Shown here: positions 21,495-32,909 of the stretch, piece after piece
Layout: each line of letters starts with the position of its first letter
How positions within the stretch are numbered: the first letter of the stretch is position 1
NCBI GenBank assembly: GCA_964016875.1
Contig: OZ024735.1
Location: forward strand, 11,145,338 to 11,209,337
Direction: 5' to 3'
Source: Fallopia convolvulus
Taxonomy: Eukaryota > Streptophyta > Magnoliopsida > Caryophyllales > Polygonaceae
Length of the DNA stretch: 64,000 nt
Translations under genes and position numbers: made by a program
Notes under the pieces: model-generated
Seen by the model: the letters and a program-made list of their open reading frames with translations, nothing else
What the model was told of the DNA's origin: nothing
Databases searched by the model: none

Positions 21495-21979
21495 CGCAAA
21501 GTAAAATTTTCTTTCCTTAATTTGCTTTCTAATTGATTTGATTCAGTTTTTGATCCCAAAAATCCCACCTTTACCTAAAGTTTGAATTTTTGAGACCAAA
21601 GATTGAATTTTTCACCAAACCACCACCATAATCCGCCAACCACCACCTCGCACCACCACCCTCCACCACGACCTGGTGTCGCTAACCCTAGCCGCACCAC
21701 CCTCCACCACCACTCGATCACAACCCCACCAACCCTATCACCAAACCCTAACCCTAAACCTAGATCGCCTACCCCACCCCCTCGAACCCTATCCCTAATT
21801 GGCGGCCAAACCCTAACCCTAACCCTAAATTGGCGGCCAACCCTAGGATTCGAAACCCTAAACCTAGTTCGAGACCTACCCCTCTCCGAAACCCTAGAAC
21901 CAAATTCGAAAAACCCTAACCCTAGGTGCAGCCGAAGCATTCCCAAACCCTAATTCCCTTGAATTACTTGCCCCCCAAG
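21495..21979 (+). other. second family F leader with CCCTAA-like repeats
   Basis: Same sequence as 16848-17330, in plus orientation and joined head to head with the minus-strand pol. CACCAC-rich 21610-21700, then repeated ACCCTAAACCC-type units 21740-21930. Confidence 0.72.
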
Positions 21980-22672
21980 CAATTAACCATCTAGGAGATT
22001 TTAAGGGTTTTGTTGCATGCTTTTGGTTAAATTGGTTGAGTTTGATTGCAATATAGATTAGCTTTTGTCTTCCTACAATTTTTATGAGTTTTTATTGCAT
22101 GCTGCATGATCAATAGAGATTCATATTGCATTGTTGATATTTGCTAATTCTTGTCATTGCATTCCATAAATTCGACCTAGCCCTCTCTTCTCTTGTTAAT
22201 TTGGCTTCTAGTTGGTTTCATTGGTAGTTTAAAGTCACTTAGTTAAAAAAAAAATCAAATTAGCCGAGTTTTCGTTTTAACCCTATTTGCATTCCTTTGC
22301 ATTGTTTTGCTTGTTTCTTCATTCTAGCACAAGAGTAGATTGTGCATAAAGTCAAAAAAAAAAAATCAGAAAAGCAAAAGTGATCTACCCCAACTAGTTT
22401 TAAGCCACTTTTAACCCTAGTGACTACTTGCTTAAAAATAGTTAAGTAGAAATCACTTTGAAGAAAAAGAGTGACGAAATAAAAGTCACTTAGCCTACCA
22501 TATTTCTGTCCTTGCATGATAATTTTGGCTTTATTAACTTGCATAGAGTCAATTGAGAGATTGCATGTGTTTTAGAGCTCATAAAGGGATTATTTGCATT
22601 GCTTGTCTTATTGCATACTTGCCATTTGCTTAAGCTGCATATTTCCTTTACTTATCATTAGTATACCATATC
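21980..22672 (+). other. AT-rich leader-like DNA, no gene
   Basis: Non-coding stretch with A-runs at 22245 and 22357, resembling retrotransposon leader DNA. Probably the rest of the family F leader into which copy A inserted. No ORF, RNA or terminal repeat recognised. Confidence 0.4.
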
Positions 22673-23506
22673 TGATGAGGGGCCATCCGTCAAGCCACCA
22701 CCGAGCACGCCCATCCTCTTTGATGGTCCAATGACAAGGGCGCGAGCCAAGAAGCTTCAAAGGGACTTGTTTGCATTTGTGGCGTACCATGGAGACAAGG
22801 AAGCCAAGAATGCCCTTGAGAAAAAAGCCATTATTCATGAGCAGCCTCGTCGCCAAGGATTCAAGCCACAAAGTGCCAGATTGAGGCACCGGCGCAGCGG
22901 TGCCTAGGCTGGGCACAAGCGCGCGCGCCAGCGGCGCCCCGCACATGTGTGCGTTGCTTGGGCTTGTTAGGCCATTTTGGGCCGCCCTCTTTAATTGTTT
23001 TACTTAGACTTTTTCTAGCTATTTTCTGATTATTAGGAAGACATATAAATAGCTTCTAGTGGTTATTATTTCAGATTAGAAACCTTTATCATAAAACTGA
23101 GTGTTTTCTCTCCATAGTGAGAATCGAAGACTTGTTCTTCAAAGTATTGCAATTTCAGCTTGGTTTGTCTTGTTTGCATCAATTATTGATCATAGTTGGT
23201 GTGCTAGTCGAATACGAGCATCTTCTTCGTGCTTTCAAGGCTGGATCCTTGATTGTGTGAAGTCGTACAAGGTTGGTCACTTGATCATTCAATCTGGTTC
23301 TCGTTTTCAAAGCAACGAGGGTCTTTTTGTTGTTTCATTTGGTTGATCTCATTTTCCCTATCGTTTTCATTTGAGTTTCATTATTTCCTTTTCATTTTCA
23401 GTTTGTCGAGTCCTTTTGTTTCATTTCTAATCGTTTGCTTGTTTGCCTTTGTTTGCTGAGTCGTTGATTGTCGAAGATCGGGCCAATCACGGTTAACCCC
23501 GTATCA
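22673..23506 (+). repeat. 5' LTR of family M copy A
   Basis: Begins TGATGAGGGGCC, ends GTATCA, and is followed 3 bases later by the primer site. The first 230 bases are open in the pol frame and encode LFDGPMTRARAKKLQR, homologous to the LTR-encoded pol end of B and D. Confidence 0.92.
23044..23051 (+). promoter_or_regulatory. LTR TATA box (TATAAATA)
   Basis: Same motif and LTR location as in copies B and D. Confidence 0.6.
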
Positions 23507-23509
23507 AAT

Positions 23510-23521
23510 TGGTATCAGAGC
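23510..23521 (+). other. primer binding site, initiator Met-tRNA
   Basis: TGGTATCAGAGC, followed by another C, 3 bases after the LTR. Confidence 0.93.
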
Positions 23522-24672
23522 CGTGTTTCCGACATTCAACTCGTTCACCATTTGAGTCCTCCATCAAAAACACCAAAAAAAAAGAGTCCTTCGAAGTCAG
23601 GTTTGGTTAATCCTATCTCGTTTATTATTCTCGAGAAATTACTAACCGGTTTGTTGCCTGAGGTGTAGTGGTTTGTTGCCTGAGCCACCTATTCAGCCAC
23701 CCTACGCCCACCACCACCACCAAAAACGTCCACCACCTTCATATTACCACCAGTCACGAATTTATTTAATTAAGGGGTCATTTCTTTTAATTAAATTCAA
23801 ATTCAAACCCATCCTATCCAACCTCCTACATTCAAGGGATACTATTTCAAAGCTGAAACAAACTTATCCCAGCTCCACAAATCAATTCCCACGCCTCCTA
23901 TTTCTTAGGAATACCATTCAAATTCGAAATTCAACCACAACCACCCTATTCTTCCTCCACATTTTCAGCTTCGACCTTATCCCCACGCCCCCCATTCAGA
24001 TTCAAACGCCATTGCATATTTTAGTCTTGCATTTTATTTCATTTGCATTTTGTAATAGCATTTTATTTATTGCAATTAATTTCTGATTATTTCTGATATA
24101 AAAAAAAAAAGTAAAAAAAAAAAAAGATCGAAAATCAAAAAAAAAAATCAGAAATCAGAATTTCATTTCTATTATTCATATCATAGTGTTGCATCTTATT
24201 CATCTTGTGTATATTGCATAGTTTTCATCTCTCTTCTCTTCTCATCTCTTGGGCGAAATTGAAGAATACCATACCTCCACAAAAGAGCCACCTTTTGTCC
24301 TACAAACCACACATTAAGGTGACATACTTGGTGTAGGTACTCGAGGCGAGAGAAAGCTTAACCAAGGTCTGATTTCTTTCTTTGTTTGAGTCCTTTCACC
24401 TCGTTGCTATTTCTTCAAACATTTCTGTCCATCCTCTAACGTCCATTTCTTCATTCTTCTTCTTCGATCTTGTGTCTAAACTTGATTTTGTGAGTTGAAG
24501 CTACCACTGACTTTTGAACTTGAGTTTTGATTCTTTCAAGGCAGATTGAAACAACGAGCATTATTGCAATACACGAGGGAGAGTGTGAGCGAAACACTTT
24601 GCGAGGCTGTTTTGGATTACACTAACCTAACGAGTTTGCTTGAGTTTGTTGTTTTATTGTTGTCTTAGGATC
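23522..24672 (+). other. leader of copy A
   Basis: 1.15 kb non-coding. C-rich, then long A-tracts (24100-24160) and pyrimidine-rich stretches, as in the B and D leaders. No gene seen. Confidence 0.75.
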
Positions 24673-26208
24673 ATGACGGACAGTAGCACCGAGAACTTGC
24701 CCAAGAGCCCAGAACCAGTCCATCCTGAGGTGTTTAAGTTGTTGACCTCACTCAACAGCAACATTGCACGCCTCAACACTAGGATGTCGGCGTTGGAGAC
24801 ACGAGCACTTGCGTTGCCAGCCACCGGTGTGACGCTAGGCGTCGATGCCACGGTACACGCCCAAGCTGAGGGCGATGGGCAGGACCAAGACGCCCCCAAC
24901 ACTAACAACCAGCACCATGGTGACCCATTTTGGGCGTCCACATCACAACAACAAGGTTTTCAAAACCAAAACAGGGAAGTGTCTCATAACTCTAATCCAT
25001 TGCGTAATTCCTCGGGCAATCTTCCTAGAAGAGTGCCTATTGGTCCCCAGCTCACTCCCCTTCGGGAAGAGCATAATCGTGCTAATAGTTTTCAAGGATT
25101 TCAGGGCCAACGAGGATCGCCAAGTGATATGGACCTTTATGATGATGAGTATGATGGCGAGGAGGAGGATAATTGGGAGCGGTTCTCAAGAAGGGGAGGT
25201 AGGGAGCGCCGTGATGATAGGCGTCCAAGGAGACCTCGTGAACCGGAAGAAGATGGTGTCGGGAAGGTCAAGGTGAAAATACCCTCATTTGAGGGCCGGT
25301 GTGATCCCGACGTTTACATGGAGTGGGAGACGAAGATTGAGCATGTGTGGAGCTGTCACAATTTTCCCGAGACCAAGAAGGTGCAACTCGCCGTCCTTGA
25401 GTTCTCCGGTTATGCCCTCATATGGTGGGATAACTTGGTGAAAGAGAGGAGGCGCAACCTGGACGCACCGATTTCCAGCTGGGAGCAAATGAAGGCGTTG
25501 ATGAGGGGTCGCTTCATACCTCAACACTACGCCCGGGAGCTAAGACATCGGCTGGAGAGTCTCAAGCAAGGGTCGATGAGTGTCGAGGAAGCTTACAACG
25601 CCATGCAAGTGGCGATGGTGAGAGCTAACGTGGTTGAGGACAACGAAGCCACGATGGCCAGGTTCCTTCGTATTCTCCATCCTTCTTTATCTAATGAAGT
25701 TGACCTTTATCCTTACTCTACTATGACTGACCTTTTGCACTTAGCTACCAAAGTGGAGAGGAAATTCAGGTTTAGGAACCAAGGAGGACGAGGCGCGCCC
25801 AACCAGCCAAGTAATTGGAGGAGCCAAAGCCGAGGGGCACAAGCTGGCCAAGGGAGGGAATCCACGCCTTACAAGGAGAAGGGGAGCGCAGCTGGCGCCC
25901 AAGGAGAACAAGGAGGACGAAGCAAGACCCCATGGAGCAATTCATCATCCAACAACAAGGGCAATTCAAAGGGAGCTTCCACAGCCCCTAACGGGAGTAA
26001 TTCTAACACCTCTTCTAGAGCTAGGGACATAGTGTGCTTTAAATGTCAAGGAAGAGGTCATTACATGAAAGATTGTCCTAACTCTAAAACTCTTTTGATT
26101 AACCATCTAGGAGAGTATGAATCTGAAGTTGATGATGATAGAATGCTTGTGCTAATGATGAATCTGATTTGCATGATAATAATGTTAATGACGACGAGAA
26201 TGAGGTAG
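24673..26208 (+). CDS. gag of copy A
   Basis: Capsid/nucleocapsid protein that packages element RNA in the cytoplasm. The ATG at 24673 (MTDSSTENLPKSPEPVHPEV) is chosen by homology with copy B; an upstream in-frame TTG at 24640 is not a likely start. A variable N-terminus is followed by a basic RRPREPEEDGVGKVKVKIP linker, the gag capsid region (YALIWWDNLVKERRR; SMSVEEAYNAMQVAMVRA; FLRILHPSLSNEVDLYPY) and a single zinc knuckle CFKCQGRGHYMKDC near 26035. In this family gag and pol form one frame; here a one-base shift near 26130 ends gag early at 26208 and separates it from pol. Confidence 0.93.
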   Translation: MTDSSTENLPKSPEPVHPEVFKLLTSLNSNIARLNTRMSALETRALALPATGVTLGVDATVHAQAEGDGQDQDAPNTNNQHHGDPFWASTSQQQGFQNQNREVSHNSNPLRNSSGNLPRRVPIGPQLTPLREEHNRANSFQGFQGQRGSPSDMDLYDDEYDGEEEDNWERFSRRGGRERRDDRRPRRPREPEEDGVGKVKVKIPSFEGRCDPDVYMEWETKIEHVWSCHNFPETKKVQLAVLEFSGYALIWWDNLVKERRRNLDAPISSWEQMKALMRGRFIPQHYARELRHRLESLKQGSMSVEEAYNAMQVAMVRANVVEDNEATMARFLRILHPSLSNEVDLYPYSTMTDLLHLATKVERKFRFRNQGGRGAPNQPSNWRSQSRGAQAGQGRESTPYKEKGSAAGAQGEQGGRSKTPWSNSSSNNKGNSKGASTAPNGSNSNTSSRARDIVCFKCQGRGHYMKDCPNSKTLLINHLGEYESEVDDDRMLVLMMNLICMIIMLMTTRMR

Positions 26209-28080
26209 AATATGAGTCTGGGGAGTCTTTGATTGCTAGGAGAACATTGCATGCTAAACCTGCCCCATGTGAAGATAATCAAAGGGAAAATCTATTTCAT
26301 AGTCGTTGTTTAATACAAGGCAAGGTGTGCAATTTAATCATTGATAGCGGTAGTTGTTGTAACATAGCTAGCATGGAAATGGTACAAAAACTGCAGCTTC
26401 CTATTTTTCATCACCCTAGGCCTTACAAATTGCATTGGATGAATGATAGTGGAGAATTGAGAGTGAATAAGCAAACGCATGTTACTATTAAGCTTGGACA
26501 TTATGAAGATCATATTTTATGCGATGTAGTTCCTATGCAGGCTTGTCACATCTTACTCGGACGTCCATGGCAATTTGATCGGAAGGTGACGCATGATGGG
26601 TTCACCAACCGCCACTCCTTTGTGCATAAGGGCCAAAACGTCGTACTCAAGCCCATGACGCCCACCCAGGTGGCCGAGGCTTTCGACAAAGGCAAGGTAA
26701 GCAAGGTAAGTGGTGATGGTGAGGAGGAGAAGGGGAAGAAGGGGAAAGCTCGGGGTAAGACGAGCCAAACCGACAGCCCTACACCCTCCTCCGTCCTATT
26801 AGCTTCCAAGAGGGAGTTAGTGGACGATTACTTGGACGGGGAAACAACGCTTATGCTCTTGTGCAAGGAGCTGAGCTTGTTAAGTGAAGAGCTTCGTGCC
26901 TCACTGCCCCCGCCCATTTTGGGGCTCATCGAGGAGTACAAGGACGTATTCCCCGAAGAGATACCGGCTGGCCTACCCCCAATTAGAGGAATCGAGCATC
27001 AGATTGATCTCATTCCCGGGGCATCTTTGCCAAATCAGCCAGCCTACCGTATGAACCCCATGGAGACCAAAGAGGTCCAATCCCAAGTCCAAGAGCTCTT
27101 GGATAAGGGATACATAAGGGAGAGTTTAAGCCCCTGTGCTGTACCGGTATTGTTAGTGCCTAAGAAAGACAACACATGGCGAATGTGTGTCGATTGTAGG
27201 GCAATTAACAATATAACGGTGAAGTATAGGCACCCCATTCCTCGTCTTGATGACATGTTGGACGAGCTGCATGGTTCCACTATCGTTTCAAAAATCGATC
27301 TTAAAAGTGGGTACCATCAGATTCGTATGAAGGAAGGGGACGAGTGGAAAACAGCCTTCAAGACCAAGTTCGGTCTATATGAATGGCTCGTTATGCCATT
27401 CGGGCTTACTAACGCCCCAAGCACTTTCATGAGATTAATGAACCATGTTTTGAGGCATTACATAGGAAAGTTTGTAGTTGTGTATTTTGATGATATCCTA
27501 GTGTATAGTAAGTCCTTAGCTGAGCATGAAGATCATTTGCGAAATGTGCTTAACACATTGCGCCTAGAGCACTTGTATGCTAACTTGAAAAAATGTGAAT
27601 TGTGCACTACTTCCGTTACTTTCCTTGGTTTTGTAGTGAATGAAAATGGGCTGCAAGTCGATGAGGCTAAGGTGAAGGCGATCCAGGATTGGCCTACGCC
27701 TACATCAATCGGCCAAGTGAGAAGTTTTCATGGACTGGCCAGCTTCTACCGGCGGTTTGTGAGGGACTTTAGCACTATTGTCGCGCCATTAATCGAGATA
27801 ACCAAGAAGAGGAGCGAGTTCAAGTGGGAAAAGGCGCAAGAGAGGGCATTCCAGGCCCTAAAGGACAGATTGACGCACGCCCCATTGTTGGTGCTGCCGG
27901 ACTTCACAAGGCCTTTCGAGGTGGAGTGCGATGCTAGCGGCATTGGTATTGGAGGTGTACTCATGCAAGAAGGTAAACCTGTAGCCTTCTTTTCTGAAAA
28001 GCTTAAAGGCGCATGTTTAAATTACTCGACTTATGATAAAGAATTGTATGCATTGTTTCGAGTGTTGAAAACATGGCAAC
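26169..28080 (+). pseudogene. pol of copy A: protease, RT and start of RNase H
   Basis: 637 codons read openly after the gag frameshift. Retropepsin: IIDSGSCCNIASMEM (catalytic DSG) near 26338. Linker GLPPIRGIEHQIDLIPG. RT carries all main motifs: VPKKDNTWRMCVDCRAIN, IDLKSGYHQIRMKEGDEWKT, MPFGLTNAPSTFMRLMN and the catalytic YFDDILVYS near 27482. RNase H begins FEVECDASGIGIGGVLMQ near 27920 and breaks at YALFRVLKTW, where copy B inserted. Everything after 28080 in this ORF is LTR. Integrase is missing. Confidence 0.93.
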
Positions 28081-29053
28081 TGATGAGGGACCATCTAGGC
28101 AGCCTCCACCGGGCGCGCCTACACTCTTTGATGGACCACTCACTCGTGCTCGAGCCAAGAAGCTACAACATGAGATGAATGCTTTTGTGGGCTACACTAT
28201 GGCTAAGGAGGCAGGAGCATGTATGGAGTCCAAAGCTAGGGCGGTGTGCGTCTTGAGCGCCGAGGGATCTTCGAGCCAAGGCTGTAGCGACGCGCACCAA
28301 ACCGACGTTGCAACGGCGCGTCCTAACTCCAGCGATGCAGCGCTGCGCCTTCGCCAGCGTAGCGATGCAACGGCGCGCCCCTGAGCGCGCCTGTCCGCGT
28401 GTGTGCGCGCTTGTCCGAGCATGAGCAAGCATGCGACGTCGGCCTATGTTGGGCTTATTTCTGAATTGGGCCATTTTGGGCTATTGACTATCTTTTATTT
28501 TAATTAGACTTTAATTATTATTTCCTTGTAATTTATGGACATATAAATAGCTTTTAGGTAGTTAATTTTCAGATCAGACAACTCATTTGTAATTTCCAAT
28601 TCTCCTTGCAATAGAGAGAAAACGAGAGCTTTGGCTTTCAACGTGTGTGTGTTTGCAGCTTGGTTTGTTTTGGATTGTGTCAATTTCATAGAAGATTGGT
28701 GCCTTTCAACAATCACGAGCCCCTTTCTCGTGCTACAAGGCTTGCTCCTTGTTTGTGTGAGATCGTAAAGGTTGGTTTCTCGATCATTCTAGTTGGTTCT
28801 TGTCTCTTCGAGCCAAGGGTCTTCTAGTTGTTTCTGGGAGTTGATCTTCAGTCCTTTATTGAGTCGTTTCCTTGTTTCTTTGTTGCGTTTGTTTGTCGTC
28901 ACCGAGTCTGTTTTGTGTCTTTGAGTCGTTGCTTCCATTGTTCTCATTGAGTCGCTTTCGTTTGAATCCATTTCTGACCACTTTGTTCTTGTTTCTATTG
29001 TTTGAGTCACGAACGTCGAAGATCGGGCATCAAGCGGCCTTAATCCCGCATCA
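28081..29053 (+). repeat. 5' LTR of family M copy B
   Basis: 973 bp, TGATGAGGGACC to CGCATCA. GC-rich from 28320 to 28440 with many CGCGC motifs. Encodes LFDGPLTRARAKKLQHEMN in the pol frame at its 5' end. Confidence 0.93.
28542..28549 (+). promoter_or_regulatory. LTR TATA box (TATAAATA)
   Basis: TATAAATA followed by AGCTTTTAGG. Position conserved in copies A and D. Confidence 0.6.
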
Positions 29054-29056
29054 AAT

Positions 29057-29068
29057 TGGTATCAGAGC
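29057..29068 (+). other. primer binding site, initiator Met-tRNA
   Basis: TGGTATCAGAGC, 3 bases after the LTR end. Confidence 0.93.
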
Positions 29069-30241
29069 TTCGTTGTAGACGTTCTTCTTGTGTTCGAGTC
29101 GATCCGCCATTAGAGTCCACAAAATCCAAAAAGAAAAACGTCCTCAAGGTCAGGTTGATTAATTCCTTTGCTTTAATTAACTTGATAGTACTAACCATTT
29201 GTTGCTTGTGTAGTGGTTTGTTTTTGCCCAGCCAAACACACCCTAAACCTCAAGTAACCGTCACCAACACCACCTCCTGCCCACCACCTTCACAAAAACG
29301 TCCACCACCTTCCTAGAACCATCAGCCACGTTTGAATTAAGTAAGGAGGAGCTGATTTAATTTAATTAAGTCAGAAATTCAATTACCTTTCCCACCTCCT
29401 ACATTTAAGGTTGACTAGTTCAAAGATTCTAACAACCTTCATTTCAGCCACAAAAGCTACACCCACCTCCTACAAAGTAGCAAGATCCATTCCAATCCAT
29501 TCCCACACTCTCCCAACGTCCAAATTCATACCCCACCTCCTACATTTCAGCCTTGAGACCGATTCAACCCACAACCCACCCAACGTCCAAAATTCACCTC
29601 ATTCTTGCACATAATATTCATATCCTGCATTAGTATTTTATTTCGTGATTATTCTTGTAATTATTTCTGTTTAAAAAAAAAAAAAAGAAAAAGAGAATCA
29701 AAAAAAAAAATCGAAAAATCAGAAATATCTCTTACGTTTCATACATCAAGTTGCATTTCATACTAGTGCATAGTCTAAGTATATTTCATTCAGTGCAAGC
29801 ATTGTGTCTTCTCTCCTTTTTCATTCTTTGGACTCCATTGACGAGACCTACCTCCACAAAGAGCCACCCTTATCCTCACCTAACAAACCATTCCAAGTCG
29901 CACTTGGTTAAGGAATTCAAGGTGAAAAGGACTTAATCAGGTTGATCTCTTCCTTGTCTTTTCATTTCATCCTTGTTTATAATCGAGTCATCTTCTCATT
30001 TTCTCTAATTCTTCTATGCTACATTCGAGTCTTCTTTGTTTAACTTCTTGTCTCTCCAACCTTGTCTCTGCTCGTGTTTGATTGATCTACTAAACTTCAA
30101 CTTGATTTTGATCATTTCAAAGCAGATTGCAACAACAAGCTCGATCACACCACCCGAGAGTGAGAGCGAGTGAAACACAAGCGAGGAGTTTATTGATTTG
30201 ACTAACATTAACCATTTGCTTGTAGTGCATTGTGTGTGATC
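29069..30241 (+). other. leader of copy B
   Basis: 1.17 kb non-coding leader, collinear with the two halves of the copy D leader. A-rich tracts at 29670-29730. No gene. Confidence 0.75.
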
Positions 30242-31861
30242 ATGTCAGGAGACGAGAGAGGATCCCACCGATCCAGGAGCCCCGACCCGGTTCACCCCGA
30301 TGTGTTCAACTTGTTGAGCTCTCTCAACAGCAACATGGCGCGCCTCAATTCGCGCATGGCTGCCTTGGAGGCACAAACAATTACGACGCCTCAACCGGGG
30401 GCTGCACCGAGCGTCGCGCCAGGTACCGCGCCAACGGCGCACGATCCAGCCACAGCGGCGAGCCAAGAGCAAGGGCGCGCTCGTGAGTCCGCGCCTACGT
30501 TCCATCCGTCCAGCATGGATCCGAATTTTGCCTCCACTTCCCATCATCAAAACAGGGAAGATCACTTGAACTCAACTCATTTCCATTCTCCCGGGATTTT
30601 TGCTCAAGGGATTCCAATTAGCCAATTACCCTCTCCCGCTAGGGAAGGGCAAAATCGTGCTAATAATTTTCAAGATTTTCAGGGACATAGGAGAGCTCCA
30701 GGCCAAGGATACCCATTTGACGAGTATGACGCCGAGGACGAGGATCCATGGGAGCGCTACTCACGGCGCGACGATAGGGACAGGCGTCCAAGGCGGCCTA
30801 GAGAGCCCGAACAAGATGGAGTAGGAAAAATCAAAGTGAAGATCCCAGCCTTTGAAGGCAAGTGTGATCCGGACGTCTACATGGAGTGGGAGACGAAAAT
30901 TGAACAAATATGGAATTGCCATAACTTTGTCGAGCATAAAAAGGTACAACTCGCCACCCTTGAATTTTCCGGTTATGCACTAATCTGGTGGGATAATTTA
31001 GTAAAGGAAAGGAGAAGAGCTCTTGACGCACCAATAGGAACTTGGGAGCAAATGAAGGCCCTCATGAGGAGGCGTGTCATTCCCCAACATTATGCACGTG
31101 AGCTGCGTCAAAGATTGGAGAATCTCAAGCAAGGTTCAATGAGTGCCGAGGAAACTTACAATGCCATGCAGGTGGCAATGGTAAGGGCCGATGTGGATGA
31201 GGATGAAGAGTCCACAATGGCACGTTTCCTTCGAATTTTACACCCTTCTTTAGCTAATGAGGTCAATTTATATCCATATACTACTATGACTGGTTTGTTA
31301 CATTTAGCTATGAAGGTCGAGAAAAAGAACAAGGCACGGATTCTAGGAGGTCGAGGCACGAGTAACCAGCCCAAGGCATGGAGGAACAACCGTGGCCAGG
31401 CCATGTCTTATGGAAAGGAAGGCGCGCCTACAAAGGAACGAGGAAGCACCGCCGGCGCCTATGGAGATCAAGCTGGCCGAACCAAGCCTTCCGCGGGCAC
31501 CGCGCCATCCTACAACAAGGGCCCCAATAGTGGAGCTTCGGCAACCCCTAAGGGCAGTACCTCTAACCCTTCCTCTAGAGCTAGGGATATTGTGTGTTTT
31601 AAGTGCCAAGGTAGGGGTCACATGATGAAAGATTGCCCTAACAAGAAAACACTTTTAATCAATCATTTAGGCCAATATGAATCGGAGGAAGAAATTGATG
31701 ATGTGCATGAAAATGAGCCTAATAATGATGAGTTGCATGATGATGAGGATGAGATAGAGTATGAATTAGGGGAATCTTTAATTGCTAGACGTAACATGCA
31801 TATAAAACCAGCCCCTTGTGAAGATAATCAACGTGAAAATCTATTTCATACTCGATGTTGA
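30242..31861 (+). pseudogene. gag of copy B (gag-pol frame stopped at 31861)
   Basis: ATG at 30242 (MSGDERGSHRSRSPDPVHPD). The gag itself is uninterrupted: Pro/Ala-rich N-terminus, WERYSRRDDRDRRPRRPREP linker, capsid region, zinc knuckle CFKCQGRGHMMKDC near 31600, then the acidic linker and the start of protease (PAPCEDNQRENLFHTRC). A TGA at 31859-31861 replaces the Leu seen in copy A. Up to that point this is the best-preserved family M gag in the window. Confidence 0.93.
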
Positions 31862-31972
31862 ATTAAGGGTAAGGTTTGCAACATGATAATAGATAGTGGA
31901 AGTTGCTGTAACATTGCTAGTCTTGAAATGGTACAAAAACTGCAATTATCTATGACTCAACACCCTAGACCC
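31862..31972 (+). pseudogene. protease start of copy B
   Basis: Continues in frame after the stop as IKGKVCNMIIDSGSCCNIAS, with an intact DSG motif, then breaks at CCCTAGACCC, where the C element begins with a short CC overlap. Confidence 0.85.
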
Positions 31973-32833
31973 ATCTTGGATTCTTGAGTTAGCCACCATA
32001 GAATTCGCAGCTTTCGAGCTAGTCTTTTTTCTGAACTGTCTTGTGCCCTCAAACAGTTGTGTGAATAGGTCAAACGCAGCAACAGGAGTTTTGTTGAGAA
32101 TGTTACCTTGGCAAGCTGCATTAACCATTCTTCTCTCATCATCCAAGAGGCCATTAAACAGATATAAAATCAGGTCTTGATCAGTGTAGCCATGAAAAGG
32201 ACAGCTGGCTATCAACCTCTTGAATCTTTCATAGTATGCATACAAGGTCTCATTAGCTTCTTGCTCGATGTTGCTAATCATCTTCTTCAGTTCATTGAGC
32301 CTTGTAGCAGGGAAGTACTTCTCTAGAAAAGCTTGCTTCATCTTAGCTCATGTATCGATACTTCCCGAAGCCAAGTAATAAAACCAGTCTTTAGTCTGAT
32401 CCTTGAGAGAAAAAGGAAAGGCTCTCAGCGCGATCTGGTCATGAGTCACATCAGCAGGCTTCATGCTTGAGCACACATCATGAAATTCAGAAAGATGCTT
32501 GTTGGGGTCTTCACCACTATGCCCATGGAATGAAGGCAAAAGATGAATCAACCTTGATTTTAGCTCAAACTTGACTCCCTCAGCAAGAGCAGGAAATTGC
32601 ACCGCCAGCGGTTGTTGCTCCAAATTTGGTGCAGTTAACTGTCTCAACGTTTGATCATCCATCTCTCCTATTTCAGGAATGCTCTCAGTGTCAGAATCAG
32701 ATGAGGAAGACGCCAGGTTGAGCTGTAATTCACGAGCAGTCGCACGAGCTTGCCTGCGCAACCTAGAGAGTGTCCTTTGTATTTCTGAATCAAAAGCAGC
32801 AAGAGATGGATCAGTAGCATGGGTATGAACCAT
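31973..32833 (-). pseudogene. gag of Athila-like element C
   Basis: Starts MVHTHATDPSLAAFDSEIQR at 32833, only 56 bases from the primer site. Capsid region: LPSFHGHSGEDPNKHLSEFH, FPFSLKDQTKDWFYYL, then LYAYYERFKRLIASCPFHGY and ERRMVNAACQGNILNKTP. A TGA at 32345-32347 replaces the Trp expected after SGSIDT, and the frame is kept. The gene is cut at 31973, before any zinc knuckle. Confidence 0.88.
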
Positions 32834-32888
32834 ATAACAGGTTCACACCCAAAACAGCACGAAAGTAATAAATACAAATAGCGACGAG

Positions 32889-32906
32889 TCCCCGGCAACG
32901 ACGCCA
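32889..32906 (-). other. primer binding site, Asp-tRNA
   Basis: Minus strand TGGCGTCGTTGCCGGGGA, one mismatch from the 3' end of plant Asp-tRNA. It lies 3 bases from the LTR end. Confidence 0.88.
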
Positions 32907-32909
32907 AAT

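Larger units (their letters stand above)
22673..28080 (+). mobile_element. Ty3/gypsy retrotransposon, family M copy A (3'-truncated)
   Basis: LTR 22673-23506, primer site 23510-23521, leader, gag from 24673 and pol to 28080, where the LTR of copy B begins inside RNase H. The remaining pol and 3' LTR of A are not found downstream. A is a different subfamily from B and D: its LTR is 834 bp instead of 973. Confidence 0.92.
28081..31972 (+). mobile_element. Ty3/gypsy retrotransposon, family M copy B (3'-truncated)
   Basis: LTR 28081-29053, primer site, leader, gag 30242-31861 and a protease start, then an abrupt change at 31972 into the inverted gag of element C. Same subfamily as copy D. It interrupts copy A. 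The matching target duplication cannot be checked because its 3' end is lost. Confidence 0.92.
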
